Assembly (NCBI RefSeq): GCF_022682495.2
Contig: NC_071393.1
Location: 96,089,010-96,153,009, forward strand
Origin: Desmodus rotundus
Lineage: Eukaryota; Chordata; Mammalia; Chiroptera; Phyllostomidae
DNA: 64,000 bases
Direction of reading: 5' to 3'
The notes under the pieces: model-generated
Database searches by the model: none
The model's input: the letters and a program-made list of their open reading frames with translations, nothing else
Told to the model about the DNA's origin: nothing
Made by a program: the position numbers and the translations under genes
Part shown: positions 45,086 to 59,315 of the stretch, in pieces
Layout of the letters: the number at the start of each line of letters is the position of its first letter
How positions within the stretch are numbered: position 1 is the stretch's first letter

Positions 45086-46097
45086 TTAAAATTTTAATTA
45101 TATTATCAAAATAATTCATGTATATAATAGTTTAAGAACTCAAGGAGCCCTTGACTTCTTTCTTGAATTTTAAATTTATATTCTTATTTTTTGTTTGCAA
45201 GAGGTTTTTTTTAACAGTCTATAAACGTTTCTATTTTAGGATTTCAATATCTTATCTCCCTGAGAGTAGTGTTTGTTTTGTTTTATTTACTTTGGAAGTT
45301 CTTCCTTTCTTGCCTCAGACTGGCCTGCCCCTGCCTGCCTTCTTTTTTTCTCTGTGAGGCCTGTTAGTGGCTTTCTTTAAAAGGTTGAAGATTCCGGCTG
45401 TGCATTCATAGTTAAGAGTAAGGCAATAAAAATCATTAACTGCTCCAGCTTGTTGGCTGGTGGGCTACCCTGCATGGGGGAGCTGGCAGGAGTAGGGCCA
45501 TTTTGTTGGGGGGATCCCCAAATGTCAGATTGCAGGTGTCTTGTGGACTGAGCTGCTTAGTCTCTCCACGGGAGGGGTGGACACATGGACCACCCGTCAC
45601 TGTCCTGGGTACCAAGGGAGCAAGGGAGCCTCCAGGAATCCTCCTTCCAGCCCTCATCCGACCTTCACCCCCAGCTGTACCCTGGTGGCCCCATCCAGAG
45701 CACCGCCCCTCTCCAGTTTATTCTCTGCAAAGAGCAAACCTGCCTCTTGCAGGGTTGGGGAGGCCCCATTTGTGGGGCCCTGGAAAGAGGGGCTGGGATC
45801 TGACTGCCTTTTCTTTAGACTTGCAACCCATCCTCCTGTTTTCAGCCCCACCTTCAGAAGTGTGTGGTGCCTTAAATTCTCCCCTTTCCGGGGCTCTCAG
45901 GCACAAGGGGGATCACTTTTGTTGGCTTCCTCTGGTAGGTGCTTGGTTTCAGCTCACTCCACTCTGCTAAGTCTGCTCCCACTCGGCCATCTGCTTTCCA
46001 CTTGTGTCGGCTCTGTTCTCCTACTCATTGTTTTGGGCAGGACAGAGATAAATTGCATCCATTCAGTTTGTTTTATTTGCCCAAAGGACATTTCTTG

Positions 46098-46273
46098 CCC
46101 TCCTTCCCCCTCCTTCCCCCTTCCCCCTTTCTCCTCATCCATTCCTCCTCCCCCTTCCTCCTCGCCGCCCTCTCTCCTACACCCCTTCCTTCCCCGTACC
46201 CCCTTCTTCTACCCTCCCTCTTGAGCCCCTCCCCTTTACTCCCCCTTCTGCTTTCTCCCCTTCCTTCCTCTTT
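46098..46273. repeat. C/T-rich (polypyrimidine) tract, about 175 bp
   Basis: The + strand is dominated by CCTT, CCCTT and CTC blocks with only scattered purines, so the template strand is polypurine. Such tracts can adopt triplex (H-DNA) forms. Confidence 0.85.
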
Positions 46274-47113
46274 GCCATAATTGTTCCAGTAGACAGCCAA
46301 GCTCTTCAGGCCCTGAGAAGAAACAGCCCACATAACATAGAAAGGATTGGATGCGAGGGATCTGGAGACTGAAGTCCTCTACCTACAGATCCGATAACCC
46401 TTCTGTCCTCTTTCACCTCCTTCCTGCCCCTCAACTACAAAAACCCGTGGTAGCCACATCACAACCCCACCTCATGCCCAGACCTTGGTCTCAGTCGCGT
46501 GCATCACGTCTGAGCTTTGTGTTCCACGGGCGGCCCCATTTCCGCCCACCCCATGCCCCTTTTTCCTCGTAGGCCCCTGAGCAGGTGTGAGGCTGTGGGT
46601 CCACTCTGGATCTCTGTTTCGGGAGGCACCTGGCTCAAGTGTCCTGCTTCTGGGGGCTTAGGATGTTAGGGCTGTGTGTGAACACCTGTCCCTCTACCGC
46701 CCCTTCCTAAAGGCTCAGGTCCAGGTATGGGGCTGTTAGGAGCTTGGCCTTCTGCTCGTTCTCTTAGGCTCTCTGCCCCATGGAAGCTGAGAGCCTTCCC
46801 CTGTGTTGTCCATTACCACCTCTCTATGCATTGCTATGATTGTTAAAGCAAGAATGCACCCCCTTCCATCCACCAGGCAGGGGCAGGGGGCTCCATCCAG
46901 AGCCCCATCCCTCCCTTGCTGCTGGTCTGAGCCTTTCTCAGGGCCTCCCCGACAGAGGTAGCTTTAACTGTCCAGCCAGCTTTCGCTGGGACTTTTGTGA
47001 ACACTGAGGAGCAAATGTGACCTCTTCTCTAATTATGGTCTCTCCGTAGCTTTGCGAGAGAAAGGGAACAGCTGAATAATGTACGTCTCCACTCACCATG
47101 CCCCACTCCCTGG

Positions 47114-47132
47114 CCCGCCCCCCCCCACCCCC
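47114..47132 (-). other. G-quadruplex motif on the minus strand
   Basis: CCC, G, nine C, A, five C gives at least four C3 runs with one-base loops, so the template strand has quadruplex potential. A CCG-type run follows. Confidence 0.5.
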
Positions 47133-47249
47133 ACCGCCGCCGCCCCAGCTCAGCCCCACTCTCGCCCATTTATCCAGGCCGGGGTGTGGAGAGTGGCCGC
47201 TGTCATGTGGAATAACACTCAGGGGTTAGTGCTTCACAAAGTACTTGCA

Positions 47250-47420
47250 AGTGGATACTGAGCAGCTGGAGGTCAGGCGGGGTGGGAGAGTGTTCCCATT
47301 TTACAGGTGAAGTAACTGAGGGTCCCAGAGACCTCATGACTTACCCAGTGTCTCACAGCTAGGACAGAAGGACCCCATCTGGACCCCAGGTGTCACGACT
47401 ACCTACCCGACAGTCTTCCT
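47250..47420 (-). mobile_element. MIR SINE (antisense)
   Basis: 'cccattttacaggtgaagta', 'actgagggtcccagagacct' and 'cccagtgtctcacagctagg' follow the reverse complement of MIR. Confidence 0.7.
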
Positions 47421-48892
47421 CTCTACCTCGCGGCTGTCCTCTTCCTTCTGCCTGGCAGTTACTGTTTGGGGACTGTCAGGAGGGAGGGTCATTATGTCCG
47501 CTGAGATGCCCTTGGTCAGCAGCTCTGGGTCAGTCCCTGTGAGCAAGCCCAGCTCTGACCTTTGTCCGGCCCCATCCCCAGGCCGACAGCCTGGAGAGTT
47601 CGATTGGATTTCTCTGGTTTTTGCAATTTGGTTGGTGCTTCCGGTTGCATCTGACGAGCCCCTCCCTCACAGAGTGCCCATACATCCTGTTTTGGGGCCA
47701 GTGGGTGCCCTCTGCCATACGGGGGCAGGGAGGGAGAGTTTGCAAATGCCTCTCACCCAGCCCCGCCCAGATCTTAGAAAAGTTGTGCCTGCTACTCCCT
47801 CCCTAGTGCCACAATAGGAGTTCATAACATTTTTATTAATCTTGTATGTGTGAATAGCATCTCCTTACCTGTCCGGTACTGGACATCAGCTGAAACCCCA
47901 CGTCCCTTCAGAAGCCTCCTACCTGCCCACCGTGCTCCTGACCAACAGGGCGTCTGCCCCTCCGGAGCTCCACAGGGCCATGTGCTGCCTTCTGCTGCAG
48001 CCTGCCTGTCGTGCAGCTGCCTGGTATCTTATGAAAAGGACGATTCTGATTTAGTGGGTTGGGGCAGGCTCTCCCTTTTAAACGGGCTTCTGTGGGCCCA
48101 CCCTGCTGGTCCAGGGACCACACTTTGGCCTGGCCAGAGAGGTGGGAGTCATGACTGCTTGGAGGCCAAGTCACCACAGAAGACATGGCTTGCACAGGGG
48201 CAGGACACTGCCATTTGCAGAGTGTTAGGCCCACCCAGGCTGGGGACAGTGGCAGAACTAAGCATGGTGTGGAGCCGCAGGCTCGGCTCCTGCTCAGCCC
48301 ACGCACGGCCCTGCGGGGGACACCTGGTCCACCTGCAACCAAGCCTCCAACTGAAAAGGACCCCTGAGGGGTCTGCAGTGTAGGCTCTTACCATTTAAAA
48401 GCCCTTAGTGTCCCTCTTCCCCTCCCTGCCTCCTCACAAATGCCACCTGAAAAAGAGACGTTTGGGTTTTTTTTCTTTTCTGATGTGTGAGGGAGGCACT
48501 GGGTGAGTGTTGAGAGCTGTTGGAGATGACCTGTGTGCTTTGTTGCCTTCTCAGTGTCACTATGGTCCCCACATTCGCACCTAAAGAGCTCACTTTCTTG
48601 CTCAGCTCTGTCTCCCCCCAAACCTCCGCCTGGCTCGTGGACCTGTTCAGACCGTTATTCAAATGCCATCCCTTTTATATGGGAGTGGGGTGGGGGAGGA
48701 GATCTTTCCCCAGGCCCACTCTGCCAGCCCCAGGGAGGCCTCAGCCTTCCTTGGTGGGCCTCTGTGTTCTTCTCCTGGGATTCCATCCAGGACTAACAGT
48801 TAGCGGTTCTCTGATCTCCAGGCCCTCTGCGTCTGAGAGAAAGGAGTGGGGGTGGGGCAGGCTTTCTGAGTCTCTGCCAGCAAGCTCACTAG

Positions 48893-50756
<1,864 letters not shown>

Positions 50757-50831
50757 AAACCCCACCCCCTGGCTACCTGAGTGAAGATGGCGAGACCAGT
50801 GACCACCAGATGAACCACAGCATGGACGCAG
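50757..50831 (+). CDS. SMAD3: SMAD3 exon 4 (linker, PY motif)
   Basis: A 75-nt, phase 1-1 exon from codon 178 (bases 2-3) to the first base of codon 203. The translation [19 protein letters not shown] followed by NHSMDAG contains Thr179, a known CDK/MAPK target, and the PPGY motif (181-184) that recruits WW-domain proteins such as SMURF/NEDD4L ligases and, with phospho-Thr179, Pin1. The acceptor is strong (pyrimidines then CCCAG). The donor is GTCAGA, with C at +3 rather than a purine, a weak match to consensus. Skipping would stay in frame and delete the PY motif. Confidence 0.98.
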
Positions 50832-50919
50832 GTCAGAGTCTTGCAGGGACGTGCTCTGAATCCTGAGCTCCTGCCCTCCTTCTCCCCACCCCCCACCCCT
50901 TCCCCTCTCCCTCTCTCCA

Positions 50920-51330
50920 GTATTTATAGAACAACCACTCTGTACCAGGTACTTAGGGTAGAGGAGGCACCTGAGCTGCTCACCGTCGTGGGGAGACTGA
51001 CAGGACGAGCAGCAGTTACTGTGTGTTGCGTCCGTTCCCTGAGGGAACAATGACACACAACATCAGGGCTGCAGAGCGGGGCCGCCTAGCCCGGCCTGGA
51101 GAGGAGGTGCTGGGCACAGAGCAGTACTTTGCAGTGTAGGTTTTTCTTGCGTTGAGTCTTGGAGCTGTGTAGGTGTCAGCCAGGCCATCAGATCCAGCAA
51201 AGGCTGTGCCAGGCAGAGTCACAGGGGCAAGGGCAGGAGAGCCAGGTGCATTCTGGGGACAGTAAGACTCAGTGTGACCAGGGCCGATTACCCCAGAGTG
51301 GGGAGAGACAGGAGAGCACGTCACTGAAGA
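50920..51330 (-). mobile_element. L2 LINE fragment (antisense) in intron 4
   Basis: 'acaaccactctgtaccaggt', 'acttagggtagaggaggcac', 'aggctgtgccaggcagagtc' and 'acaggggcaagggcaggaga' follow the antisense L2 3' region. Confidence 0.5.
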
Positions 51331-52559
51331 CCAAGTGATAGGGAGCCGAGCAGAGTCTGCGCCTCGGTGAGCTGTAGCTGACAGTAGGGTGGAGGGTGGC
51401 CCTTATCACCAGAAATAGTTCCAGAGAGTCTGGATGGAGGGAAGGTCTTTGCCATTGGCCAGTGGAGGCCTCTGAAGTATCTATTTTTGTGTGGTGACCA
51501 AATGTGATCTGTGTGTTCCTACTGTGAGGGACCCAGCCCAGGTACCTCCAACCACATCTCCAGATGTCCCTGTGTCATTTATTATGGGACCAAATTGGCT
51601 CCAAACCAGTGGTTTCTTGCATTGGACCCCAGCTGCCACATGGAATGTGCTCTGCGTTGTGTGCGGTTGGGTGAGGAGGAGGAGGGAGCCAAGCAGATGT
51701 TCCATTCCGATGATGACAAGCATGCCTTGTACCCACGGAGCCGCTACATGCAGCACAGCCACCTGCCTTGCACACAGCCCAAAAGAGAGTGTGCAGTTTC
51801 TGAAAGATGGATGAAAGCGACTCACAGGCTCATTGTAACATGCAGTTGCGTGATGCCCAGCCTGGGCATCATGGCACTTTGGGGCTTAGCACCCCCCCCC
51901 CAAACACACCCCCTGGATGAGTGGCTGACAGTGTGAACCCAGCTGGAATGCCCGGAAGACCTTCCTGTTTCTGCTGCCAAGTGGCCGTGGCAAGCTTGCA
52001 GCCATTAAATGCTGGCATGGGAGGCAGGCCAGCTAAGTAGCATCTCTCCAGATGCTATGGTTCCTTTCCCTCTCCCTTTTCTCTTCCCTCCTTGCTGCTC
52101 TTCGTGTTTGAGGAACGATTACTGTTTTAAAGGAAAACGAACTGAAGGGAAGGACGTGTATATGGGCTAAGCAGCTGCCTTTTCTCCCCCTCCTGCCCCT
52201 CCTTTCTGCCTCATTTTCTTTGTTCCCTCTCCCTTCGTCCTCTCCTCCCGTAAGTGTACTCGCAGAGCCCTGTTGTGAACATCAGTGATTTACTGAAAGT
52301 AGACAATGGCCTTTGTGGACCCCAGGCAGCCTGTGGGTGACTGGGTCGGATCTCCTGTTCATTCCCTCTTCGTCCCTCAAAGTTGTCTATTTGCAAACCA
52401 GTCCAGTTGCTCCTGGACAGCTGGAATGTGATGGCGTCCCAGCTGGAGCCCGCCGATCACCTTGTCCAGCTGTGTCTTCCCACACACACACGCACACGCT
52501 CACATCTTTTCAGGCCAGTGGGAAGGTCCCATAGCTCTCCTGGGTCTTCATGAGCCACC

Positions 52560-52790
52560 ACAAAATAAGAAACCAGCGTTTACTGGGTGTCTGCTATGTG
52601 CCAGTCATGGTGTAGGCATTTTCATATGCACGAAATCACTTCATTTCTACTAATCACACAGTATAGATGATAGTATTTCCAGTTTGCACCTGAGGGGGAA
52701 AGTCGGGGCTCAGAGAGTTTAACCACTTTACCAAGGCCCCACAGCTCTGACCCAGAGCCAATACGGAAGCTCTGCTTTCAGGGACTCTTC
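52560..52790 (-). mobile_element. MIR SINE (antisense) in intron 4
   Basis: 'tttactgggtgtctgctatg', 'tgccagtcatggtgtaggca', 'gctcagagagtttaaccact' and 'ttaccaaggccccacagctc' make a near full-length antisense MIR. Confidence 0.8.
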
Positions 52791-53720
52791 CATGTCTAGT
52801 GGACTGGTGCTGAGGGAGAAAAAGAAGCCCACGGTGAGACCAGAGAGAGATCCCGTTAACAGCTCAGGGAGGCGTATGCACGAGGCCCAGCTTTGAGCAC
52901 TGGTAGATTTCAGGGTGGAGCCAGCCCCATAAGGCAGACAATAAATGAATAGCTCTCCAGAGCCCCGTGGGCTCAGGGACAGAGAAGGGACATGCCCAGT
53001 GTGCTCTGTGTCACTGGGTTTTTTGGAAGGTTGATGCCATGTGGTTTTTCATTGTTGTTTGCTTTTTTTCTGGAGGGGAGGGGTGGAGAGAAGGTAATAC
53101 AGTGGGAAGAATCGGGTAGATTCGGACTACTGGCCACGTATGGCATCATGTCTCATAAAGTGTCAGTGAGGTGTGGGATTGCTGTGGCAGCTCGGGGTGT
53201 TCCCTGAAGCCTGGGGACTGACGGGCTGAGAGGGAGTTCCCAGGTTTCCGAGCCCCTGAGCACAGTGACAGTGACATCTGGGCCACCAGGCCCCACCTGT
53301 GTGGGAGGGCTGGCCTTCACTGCCTGGGTCCTTGAGCAGCTGGGGAGGGGCCTTCCCTGCCCCTCTCATTTTCTTGGGGACACAGTTAACGGGGTAGGCG
53401 GGTGCGGCGTAGGTCGGCTCCCTAGGTGGGAACTTGGCCCCCCTGTGCTGTAGGTCCTGGTAAAGAGCATCAGCCCGCCAAGTCAGGGCAGAGACCTGGA
53501 GACCATCCCTCCCCTGTGTGTTTGTTCCACAGGGGCGTGACCTGGGGCCCGTGGAGGCAAAGTGCAGGCAAGGATCGGGACCTGGGCCTTCTCCTGGGCC
53601 TCAGAGCCTCAGCCCAGGGTTTCTCTCTGCTGTGCTGAGCTGTCCCACCTTGATGTCAGTAATGGGCTTCTCCAGCCAAGAGTCTTTTATGAAATCTCAC
53701 ACCTGTGTCTCACCCTGCAG

Positions 53721-53771
53721 GTTCTCCAAACCTATCCCCGAATCCGATGTCCCCAGCACACAGTAACCTGG
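53721..53771 (+). CDS. SMAD3: SMAD3 exon 5 (linker SP phosphosites)
   Basis: A 51-nt, phase 1-1 microexon: codon 203 (bases 2-3) to the first base of codon 220. It encodes SPNLSPNPMSPAHSNL, carrying the three Ser-Pro sites Ser204, Ser208 and Ser213 phosphorylated by CDK, MAPK and GSK3-type kinases. Codon 217 is AGT (Ser) where human and mouse, as I recall, have Asn; the adjacent Asn218 is kept. The donor GTAAGT is a perfect consensus. Skipping would remove 17 residues and all three sites while keeping the frame. Confidence 0.97.
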
Positions 53772-55654
53772 GTAAGTGTCTGCTTGTCTGGATGCCCGGA
53801 TATGCCCGCTACCTGCAGCCCTGGCAGGTGACTGGTGTGGGGAGGGGTCCTGAAGGTGAGGCTCCACCCCCAACCCTGCACCATGGGCCAGTTCAGCCCA
53901 TCAGGTTTCTGGTTACAGGGATCCTGGGGTCACCCCCAGAACAGGAAGCCTGGGGACAGCAGTGTCAGGAGAGGCAGCCCCAGGCCGCGCGTGTGTTCCC
54001 CTGGGTGGTGGTGAGACATGAGTGTGTGAAAGTTGCCCAAACCTGTGCTCAGGAGCCGAGGGGCTGTGGTCGGCCAAGCGTGCGTGTGGTTGGACGCAAA
54101 GCCGTGGGCAGCAGACTCCAACCCCCAACTGTTGCAGACTCATTCCAGGTTTTATTTCATCTTACCTCAGCATCTCCATCTTACAGTGATGTAGTTTTTA
54201 TTCAACACAGCCACGTAGGAGGAATTGGGGGGGGAAAGCAAAATTGCCCACAATCTTTTTGCCCAAACCCACTGTTTGTTTGTTTGTTTTATTACATTCC
54301 TTCTGATGTTTGTGGGTCAAGCATATGTATTTGTGCCTTCCGTTGAGATCTTAGTGCATGTCCATTTTCTCCATTTTTTTCTCCTCTGTATGTGTTCTTT
54401 AAACACAGTTCTGTATTGTGACGCCTTGGGTATCATTTGGCATTAGCTCATGATGTTTGGGGGCAACTGGACCCTCAGTTCCACACCCCGCCCCCCAGTC
54501 GGTGGACTTCTGGGTCCCTTTTTCTGAGACCTGCTTTTCTGCTGCTCCAGAGCAAACCTCAGCTCCAGTGTGGGGCCTGCAGAAGGGCTCAAAACAAGTG
54601 AAATGCCCGTTCCACTGCTATTGAGGGGAATTTTTTATATGCTCATCTGGTAGTTTTAGAAGAATGTGAGTTTGATTTTGTTTTGGCCTTTATTGCCGGG
54701 GCTTAATGGGTGGCCAAGGAAAAGAAATAGTTAATATCTGGGCTTGGTGAAGTAGAGGGGATCGACCTGTCTCTTGTTTCCAGTCCTTGACTGATAGCAT
54801 CAGATGAAGAAAGTCATCCTTTGGGACACTGGGAGTTGCCTGAAAACCCTGTAATATAGGCGGGCAAGTGGGCAGTGAGAAATGTGGGTTTGGGAGATCT
54901 GTTTTAACATCTTTGTAAAATAATACCACTGTGAGTGTTGGGCTTTGCAAAGGGAAGGTCAAATTCAATGTGAAAGCACTGATTGCATTATTAAAAACAA
55001 ACCCTGGAGGCTAGAAGCTGTGTTAACACTTGAGAAATTAAAGGCCACGATTATAAACTTGGCTTTGGGCTTTGGCCTTTGAGGTTGGCTGGTTTGGATT
55101 TAATTTTACCTCATCATGGCCACGGCCTCACTTTCACTCCACAGACTTCGGAGCAGGCTTGCCTTCGAGACCCCGCTGCCTGACTCAGTGATTCGGACTG
55201 GTAGCCGCCCAGGTGGTAGCTTGCTGTGAATTCCCCTCTGGGTCATGTGGACCAGAATGACAGAATGGATCTTGAACTTGGACCCAAGGCAGAGTGCCCT
55301 GTGGACACATTTCTCCCACCCCGCTGCCCCATTTCTCAGGCCCCTTGTCTGAGGGTCGAGAATTCTTAGGTTATTTCTTCCAAGGCTAGGAATAGCCCCC
55401 GAGCTTGGCAGGTAAAGAGTGGGTGCCACTCTGCTGGGAAGATCTCAATGGGGGGCGAGTCAGTTGACGAGTCAGAGTTAGGACTCATGGTGAGACACGG
55501 GCGCTCACAGGCCTGGCTTCCTCTGACAGATGAGCCCTCGCACTCCCACCTTCATCCCTTCACAACTTTTGGCTTCCTTCCACCCGTAGAATCGCGTGGA
55601 CCGCTGGCACTGCAGCTGGAAGGCGATGGTGATGGCAAGCCTTTCCTGAGAACT

Positions 55655-55855
55655 TGTTATTCAATGAATGCCGTTTGGTGTTTCGTGCCAGTCTTCATAA
55701 CAACTGTATAAGCTAGTGTATTGTAATTTTCCATTTTACAGATTAGCAAACCAAGGAGCAGACTGCTTAACTCACTTGTCCCAAGTCACACAGCTAGTAA
55801 ATGGGGAAGCTGGCTTTGAACTCGGGCTTTCAGGATCCAGAGCTGTGTTCCCATC
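55655..55855 (-). mobile_element. MIR SINE (antisense) in intron 5
   Basis: 'cttcataacaactgtataag', 'tccattttacagattagcaa' and 'cccaagtcacacagctagta' are antisense MIR blocks in order. Confidence 0.8.
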
Positions 55856-56264
55856 TGCCACAGGGCAGTGCTTTGCTGGGTAATATAGACCAGCTCCCCC
55901 CCGCCCCTCCACCCCACTCTTCTTTGAGTCAGAAGAATGAGGCTCAAAAAGGACACTTATTAACTTATAGTTGGGGACAAATTTCAGATCGAAGACCATG
56001 TCCCATGAACCCTGCCCACCTACCTGTCTCTTCCTCATTCACTCATTCCCCAGGCACTTCCCACCCAGTAGTTGGGTGCCAGTCCAGGTCAGGGGCATTC
56101 TAAGAGGGCTCACAGACCCTGCCATCAAGGTGCTGATGGCCTTGTTGGGGTAAATAGGCAGGGCTGTACATGAGTGTAAAACCAGAAGTAGGTGCCGATG
56201 AAGCACCCTGAGGGGTCGGAGGAGGTAACGATGGTATTCCAGTGGGGCAGGCTTACCCGTGTCT

Positions 56265-57520
56265 CCTATGTATTAATCCATTTAGTCAGCATTGGCTGAG
56301 TCCCCAGTATGTACTAGCACTGGGGGTCCAGAGCTGGGGATGACACTTAGGATTCAAAGTCTGGTGGAGTGGCGGGAGGTGTCCGTGTCCACCTGTGATG
56401 CATTCTGCCAGCTACAAAGGGAGAGCGCACAGAGGAGGGAGCCACTGTATGTGCCAAGGAGGAAGGTGCTGGCTGGCATGGGAAGACCTCAGAGCTGTGG
56501 TGACGTGTGTGAGCCGGACCCTGAAGGACCCATCAGGAGGATACTGAGGCAGAGAAGGAAGGAAGGAAGGACATTGCCGATGGAAGGAATGGCACACGAG
56601 GCTAGGTTGAGCTCTAAGGACAGCTGGTGTTGTGGTTGGTTGGCCTGCTGAGAAGCACATGGAGAGATGAGGCTGGGAGGGCTGGCAGGGTGCTAAGATT
56701 AGATCCCCGAAAGCCAGCTTGTCTAGCCCGGTCTTGCCTACAGAATAAAGTTCGTGGTGGGTTTTGGTGATGGAGCTGAGGTTATCTGATGATAGCTTCC
56801 TAAAGATTAATCTGGCTGTGCTGGGTGGAATTTAATTCTAGGAGAAATTACTGGAGGCCCCTCCCTGCAGACCCCAAAAAGCAAACATCCCCAGTTAGCT
56901 GTGGCACCGGAGGAGGCCGAGGTGAATGCTGCAGACACATGGCAGCTGAGCTAGGAGAGGACACTTGGGGAGGGTTCACTGCCCAGCTCTAGCTGACGAG
57001 ACCTCTTCAATGAGTCAGAGCACCCAGGACGTGGGGTGGGTTTGGGTTGGAAGATGACAGTGAGCAGCCTTCGCTTAACGTGTCCAGGAGGCAGCTAGAC
57101 AATTAGGAGAGAGGTCAATGCCAAAGGTACAGATTTGGACGCCATTAGCACATGTGACACCTTTCCCATGGTGAGGGCAGAGAGACAGGGTTCTGTCGTC
57201 AAGTGGGGAAGGAAAGCCCACGCTGCGCACGCGCACCTCTTCATGGGGCCCGAGGCACTGGCACAGTGAAGCCTCTGGTGCAGTCAAGTCCTGCAGAGGG
57301 GACACCCGTTGATCCGCTCTTCCCCTTCCCTTGCATCTGACCATCATTCCGTCACTCTTGTCTTATCATCCCATGGGCCATCCTGAGATCTCACTTTGGA
57401 AACACCGATGAAGCTTCAGCCCAAGTCTTGCAAGTGGTTGAATTCAGCAGAGAGAAAGACTCAGCTCAAGAAGGAAGGAGAGCCAAAGACAGACCAATGG
57501 GGGATCCCTTGAGGGAGGGA
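56265..57520 (-). mobile_element. Long L2 LINE fragment (antisense) in intron 5
   Basis: It starts with the reversed L2 end ('cagcattggctgagtcccca', 'gtatgtactagcactggggg') and runs through 'atagcttcctaaagattaat', 'ctggctgtgctgggtggaat', 'gaggcagctagacaattagg' and 'gagaggtcaatgccaaaggt' in the order of antisense L2. Of this ancient family, it is the longest stretch in the window. A GGAA run (56555-56571) lies inside. Confidence 0.7.
56555..56571. repeat. Short (GGAA)n run
   Basis: About four GGAA units in tandem inside the L2 fragment. Confidence 0.9.
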
Positions 57521-59315
57521 CGGGGTTGAGGAAGAGGCTGAGGGTCAGATGGAGGATGGGGCCACGGCAGCTGGAGGGGAGGGAGGTGTAATGGAGGTCC
57601 TGCAGAGACACAAAATGAGGTGTAAGAAGAGGCCTAGAGTTTGACATCGGGAGTCCAAGGGCATCCTTTGGAGAGCAGGTGTGGAGAGAGGTGGGGGCTT
57701 AAGTCGGTCAGCAATGGCTGAAGGGCAAATAAAGGGTGAGGGTGGGGAGGGAGCACTCAGAAGCAGCCTCTGGATTTCTCCTTCTTGGCCGGCGTGTCCC
57801 AAGGGGCAGGATGATGGCAAATACACAGCAAGTTCTTCCTAGGGAAAGATGGGGACATCTCAAGACATTTGTTTATTTCTTGTAAAGAAATTATTATACA
57901 AAAAGAAATAAAGCATAGGACATCTGGCTCCTTCTTCATTTCCTCCCCACTCCAGGCAAATGGTTGGGCCTCCTGCCACAGTTAAGTCATCTCGGGTGAC
58001 TCGCGGGAGCCCCATGTGTGATTGAGAGCCAGCTCAGCCTCCTGCCAGAGGCTTGGGGAGACCCCAGGGCTTTGTTTTTGAGGGAAGGGATATGAGCAGG
58101 TGATGTTCCTGTTATTACACACCGTGCTCGGTGAGTCATCTGGAATTTCCTAAGCATGTAAGTCAGAAGGATTGGGGCAAATGGAGGGGGAGGAGGAGGG
58201 AGATGGAGGGAAAGGAAAACGATAACGAGCTGGATCCTGCTGGTGAGTAAGTTGTTCTCTGCTTTAAAGTGAGACATCAGGATGGGCCTTGACCAAGGGA
58301 AACGTACCAGGGAGTGTCCTGGAGCAGCAGCTGAGCTGGAGTTTAAGGGGGCGGTGGTTTCTGAGTACCTTGGGCAGAGGGTGCCCCCTTTCCTGTCAGG
58401 AGAGAGGGGCCGGGTGGCAGGGCGGAGGGAAGACCCCTGGCCCCTGACAGAAGACAGGGGTCCAGGTTATAGGATGGTGGCCAGTTCCAGGTGTCTTCAT
58501 GCTGCTACACAGTGCTTTGTAACAACAGGAAGCCAGCTGCCGACAGCACTCACACTCCTGAGAGCCAGTCTCTGAGACTTTGTCACAGGTCTTGATCTCA
58601 GTAAGCTGGTCCTAGGCTGAAAGGGCATGGGGTTCCTTCTGGGTACACGTCAGTGCATTACCCTCATCCTTAGTGAGACAGGTTGGGACTGGTGCCCCGC
58701 ATGCCGGGTGGGACCCAGCTGGCCTGGGTCCACAGGCAGTTACCCTCCGGTGCACAGGTAGCTCAGACACAGGGGGCCCTTCCTGCATGGAGGGGTCAGG
58801 CAGTGCTTCACAGCCACGGGAGCTGGGACTTAACAACTGGGGTTGGGCAGCCCAGGCAGAGGGAACAGCACAGCTTGACAGATGGCAGCGTGAAGGCACA
58901 GGGGGATCGGAATGTGGAACCCCCTGGACCCAGGGAGAGCTGCTTCCACGGGGAGGAGGGCCCAGAGGAAGCCAGCCCATTCAGGTTTGCCCTTTGGCCT
59001 TGCAGCGCCGTGCTCCTGGCCTTTGCCCGCTCCCTGCTTTTGATTTATAGTAGAAAGTTAATTTCCCCTCTGGCCTCCCCCCCTTCCTTTACCGGATTTG
59101 GGTTTCTTGCACATGTTTTTAATAGGCATCCCTTAATCCAAGTGTTGCCTTCTGGGTTTTATTCTGTTTTCTTTTCCTTAAACAAAACAGAAAGTCTATG
59201 CCAGTTTGGAATAGGGCTCAAAACTGAAGCCAGCCAGTGTGTAAGGCTGGCAGGGGGCCAGTCATGAATTAAGTGCCCCATGCCACTCAAGAAGTCTGGC
59301 CGACACCACACTGGT

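Larger units (their letters stand above)
50832..53720 (+). other. SMAD3: SMAD3 intron 4
   Basis: 2889 nt, GTCAGA to CTGCAG. It contains an antisense L2 piece (about 50920-51330), an antisense MIR (52560-52790) and otherwise unique sequence. TG/CA-type runs are minimal. Confidence 0.92.

Noticed and set aside
45541..46224. 227-codon open frame on the + strand
   Set aside because: It is dominated by Pro/Ser/Leu from C/T-rich DNA, overlaps the polypyrimidine tract, has no recognisable domain and sits in intron 1.
51491..51936. Overlapping 107- and 141-codon frames in intron 4
   Set aside because: No recognisable protein family and the two frames overlap in different phases; likely chance in GC-rich DNA.
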